From Parabacteroides distasonis (GTDB taxonomy: Bacteria; Bacteroidota; Bacteroidia; Bacteroidales; Tannerellaceae), in NCBI RefSeq assembly GCF_004793765.1, contig NZ_SRYM01000011.1:1-64000 (forward strand): a DNA stretch of 64,000 bases. Direction: 5' to 3'. Below, in pieces: positions 62,661 to 64,000 of this stretch. The notes beneath the pieces were generated by a model. It saw only the letters and a list, made by a program, of their open reading frames with translations, was not told the origin of the DNA and ran no database searches. Numbering within the stretch: position 1 is the stretch's first letter; every line of letters starts with the position of its first letter. Position numbers and translations under genes: made by a program.

Positions 62661-64000
62661 ATGAAATATTTTATATTATTACTGATTTTGCTATGTTGTT
62701 CGGTATTTGTGAAAGGACAAAATCAATATAGTGCGGAACCATCTCCTGTATTGTTAAAAGAACGTTGGGAAGCAGAATGGATTACTTGTCCGGAAAGTTC
62801 ATTATATGATTACGGCGTTTATCACTTTAGGAAAACATTGACATTAGATAGTCAACTAGATTCTTTTATTATAAATATATCGGCTGATAATAGATATCGT
62901 TTATTTGTAAATGGGAAACCGGTTTGTTGGGGACCGGCAAGGGGGGATATTTATCACTGGTATTTTGATACGGTAGATATTGCGTCGTTGTTAAGACCCG
63001 GGAAAAATGTATTAGCTGTGTTGGTTTGGAACTTTGGAAGCTATACTCCGGGAGCACAGATGACTCTGAAGACAGGTTTGATTGTACAAGGAAACTCTTC
63101 TTTGGAGGTACAAGCAAACACGGATAAATCTTGGAAAGTTTATCATGATCCTGCTTATTCTCCTTCTATAGAGTATTTACAAGATGTTGGATGCAGTGAT
63201 ATTTTGAATGCGTCATTATATCCATGGGGCTGGGAAAATTTGGATTATAATGATACCGACTGGATAGAGGTTCGTACGATAGGCCGTGGACAACCTTATG
63301 GAATAGGTTCTGGATATGATTGGATACTATGCAAAAGAGATATTCCATTTATGGAAGAATCTTTATTACGTATGAACCGAATACGTAGGGCGGAAGGTAT
63401 TGATTTGCCATCTGATTTCTTAAAAGGTAAAGCGGAGCTTAAAGTCCCAGCAAATCAGAAGATATCTCTTTTGATTGATCAGGATTTTTTGACAACGGCT
63501 TATCCTGAATTGATTGTTTCGGGGGGGAAGAATAGTCTAGTGAAGTTTACTTATAGTGAAGCCATGTTTAAGGACGGAGAAAAAGCGAACAGAAATGAGA
63601 TTGATGGACGGGATGTCATAGGGTTTGTGGATAAATTTTATCCGGATGGAGGCTCGAATCGTCTTTTCCGTCCTTTATGGTTTAGGACTTATCGGTATAT
63701 TAAACTGGATATCGAGACTAAGGATGAGCCTTTAGTTCTCCATGATTTGTATGGTATGTATACAGGATATCCATTTAAAGAAAATGCTTCTTTTGATTGC
63801 GATCTGGATTTTATGAAACAAATTTGGGAAACTGGTTGGCGTACGGCACGTTTATGTGCGCACGAAACTTATTTTGATTGCCCATATTATGAGCAGTTAC
63901 AATATGTGGGCGATACACGTATTCAAGCTCTTATTTCTCTTTACGTAGATGGGGATGATCGTTTAATGCGAAAAGCAATTAAGATGTACGATTATTCTCG
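62661..64000 (+). CDS. GH78-type alpha-L-rhamnosidase, 3' end beyond the window
   Basis: The frame is open from ATG 62661 to the window edge, 446 codons, with no stop. A signal peptide (MKYFILLLILLCCSVFVKGQ) opens it. The start of the mature protein is a beta-sandwich (EAEWITCPESSLYDYGVYHF, then FVNGKPVCWGPARGD), and an alpha-domain begins near residue 380 with DLDFMKQIWETGWRTARLCA. TYFDCPYYEQLQYVGDTRIQ matches the core of GH78 rhamnosidases, including the acidic residues near the active site. It follows the GH106 gene by 17 bases, so both rhamnosidases are in one operon. Confidence 0.8.
   Translation, partial: MKYFILLLILLCCSVFVKGQNQYSAEPSPVLLKERWEAEWITCPESSLYDYGVYHFRKTLTLDSQLDSFIINISADNRYRLFVNGKPVCWGPARGDIYHWYFDTVDIASLLRPGKNVLAVLVWNFGSYTPGAQMTLKTGLIVQGNSSLEVQANTDKSWKVYHDPAYSPSIEYLQDVGCSDILNASLYPWGWENLDYNDTDWIEVRTIGRGQPYGIGSGYDWILCKRDIPFMEESLLRMNRIRRAEGIDLPSDFLKGKAELKVPANQKISLLIDQDFLTTAYPELIVSGGKNSLVKFTYSEAMFKDGEKANRNEIDGRDVIGFVDKFYPDGGSNRLFRPLWFRTYRYIKLDIETKDEPLVLHDLYGMYTGYPFKENASFDCDLDFMKQIWETGWRTARLCAHETYFDCPYYEQLQYVGDTRIQALISLYVDGDDRLMRKAIKMYDYS

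Noticed and set aside
1..64000. tRNA, rRNA, insertion sequences or attachment sites
   Set aside because: I looked in the gaps and saw no cloverleaf-like sequence, no transposase-like frame and no paired terminal repeats around an ORF; a tool-based search could still find a small RNA.

Overview
The window looks like a Bacteroidota chromosome, most likely Parabacteroides (P. distasonis-like). This rests on SusC/SusD genes with an ECF sigma and FecR pair, RprX/RprY, putative glycine-lipid acyltransferases beside the division and cell-wall cluster, DUF4924, DUF3822 and DUF6057 proteins, many lipoproteins, and promoter-like TAnnTTTG -7 elements instead of TATAAT. The species is an inference; no rRNA or tRNA gene is present.

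Region 1 (about 66-10187) is a peptide natural-product (RiPP-like) locus. In order it holds a GT32 glycosyltransferase, a LanC-like/GT4 fusion, a 70-residue precursor with a GG leader and a five-cysteine core, a hairpin terminator, a radical SAM/SPASM maturase, a beta-propeller lipoprotein, a second GT32 gene broken by a one-base frameshift, a C39-peptidase ABC exporter and an HlyD-type adaptor. The precursor is probably modified by the radical SAM enzyme, perhaps glycosylated, then cleaved after GG and exported. The biosynthetic half is visibly more AT-rich than the export half, which suggests a mosaic origin. A remnant of an AAA-ATPase-like gene follows, then a DUF6057 membrane protein overlapping a lipoprotein with a CxxCH haem site and PD40-like repeats.

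Region 2 (13.8-28.9 kb) is mostly housekeeping: a C-terminally truncated Mpl-like Mur ligase, DUF4924, rfbD, prfC and apbE on the plus strand; yjjG, a coiled-coil lipoprotein, rsmI and a hypothetical gene in a minus-strand operon; a RecD-like helicase; an unknown membrane-anchored protein, DUF3822 and rsmD; then cardiolipin synthase and glsB/glsA-like acyltransferases on the minus strand.

Region 3 (29.3-44.9 kb) is a nearly complete dcw cluster: rsmH, ftsL-like, ftsI, murE, mraY, murD, ftsW, murG, murC, ftsQ, ftsA, ftsZ, then a YqeY-like gene and a strong terminator. mraZ is not at its usual place.

Region 4 (44.9-52.5 kb) has cstA, the rprX-rprY two-component system, a large outer-membrane barrel protein and an ECF sigma gene. 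Region 5 (52.8-64 kb) is a polysaccharide utilisation locus with FecR, SusC, SusD, a GH106-type and a GH78-type alpha-L-rhamnosidase, the last cut by the window edge. It points to a rhamnose-bearing glycan.

Four intergenic regions (18.81, 29.06, 36.95 and 52.59 kb) hold short arrays whose motifs recur at exactly 22 or 23 nt and include inverted copies. Sequences differ between loci but the period does not. With the RiPP locus, this is the least ordinary signal in the window.
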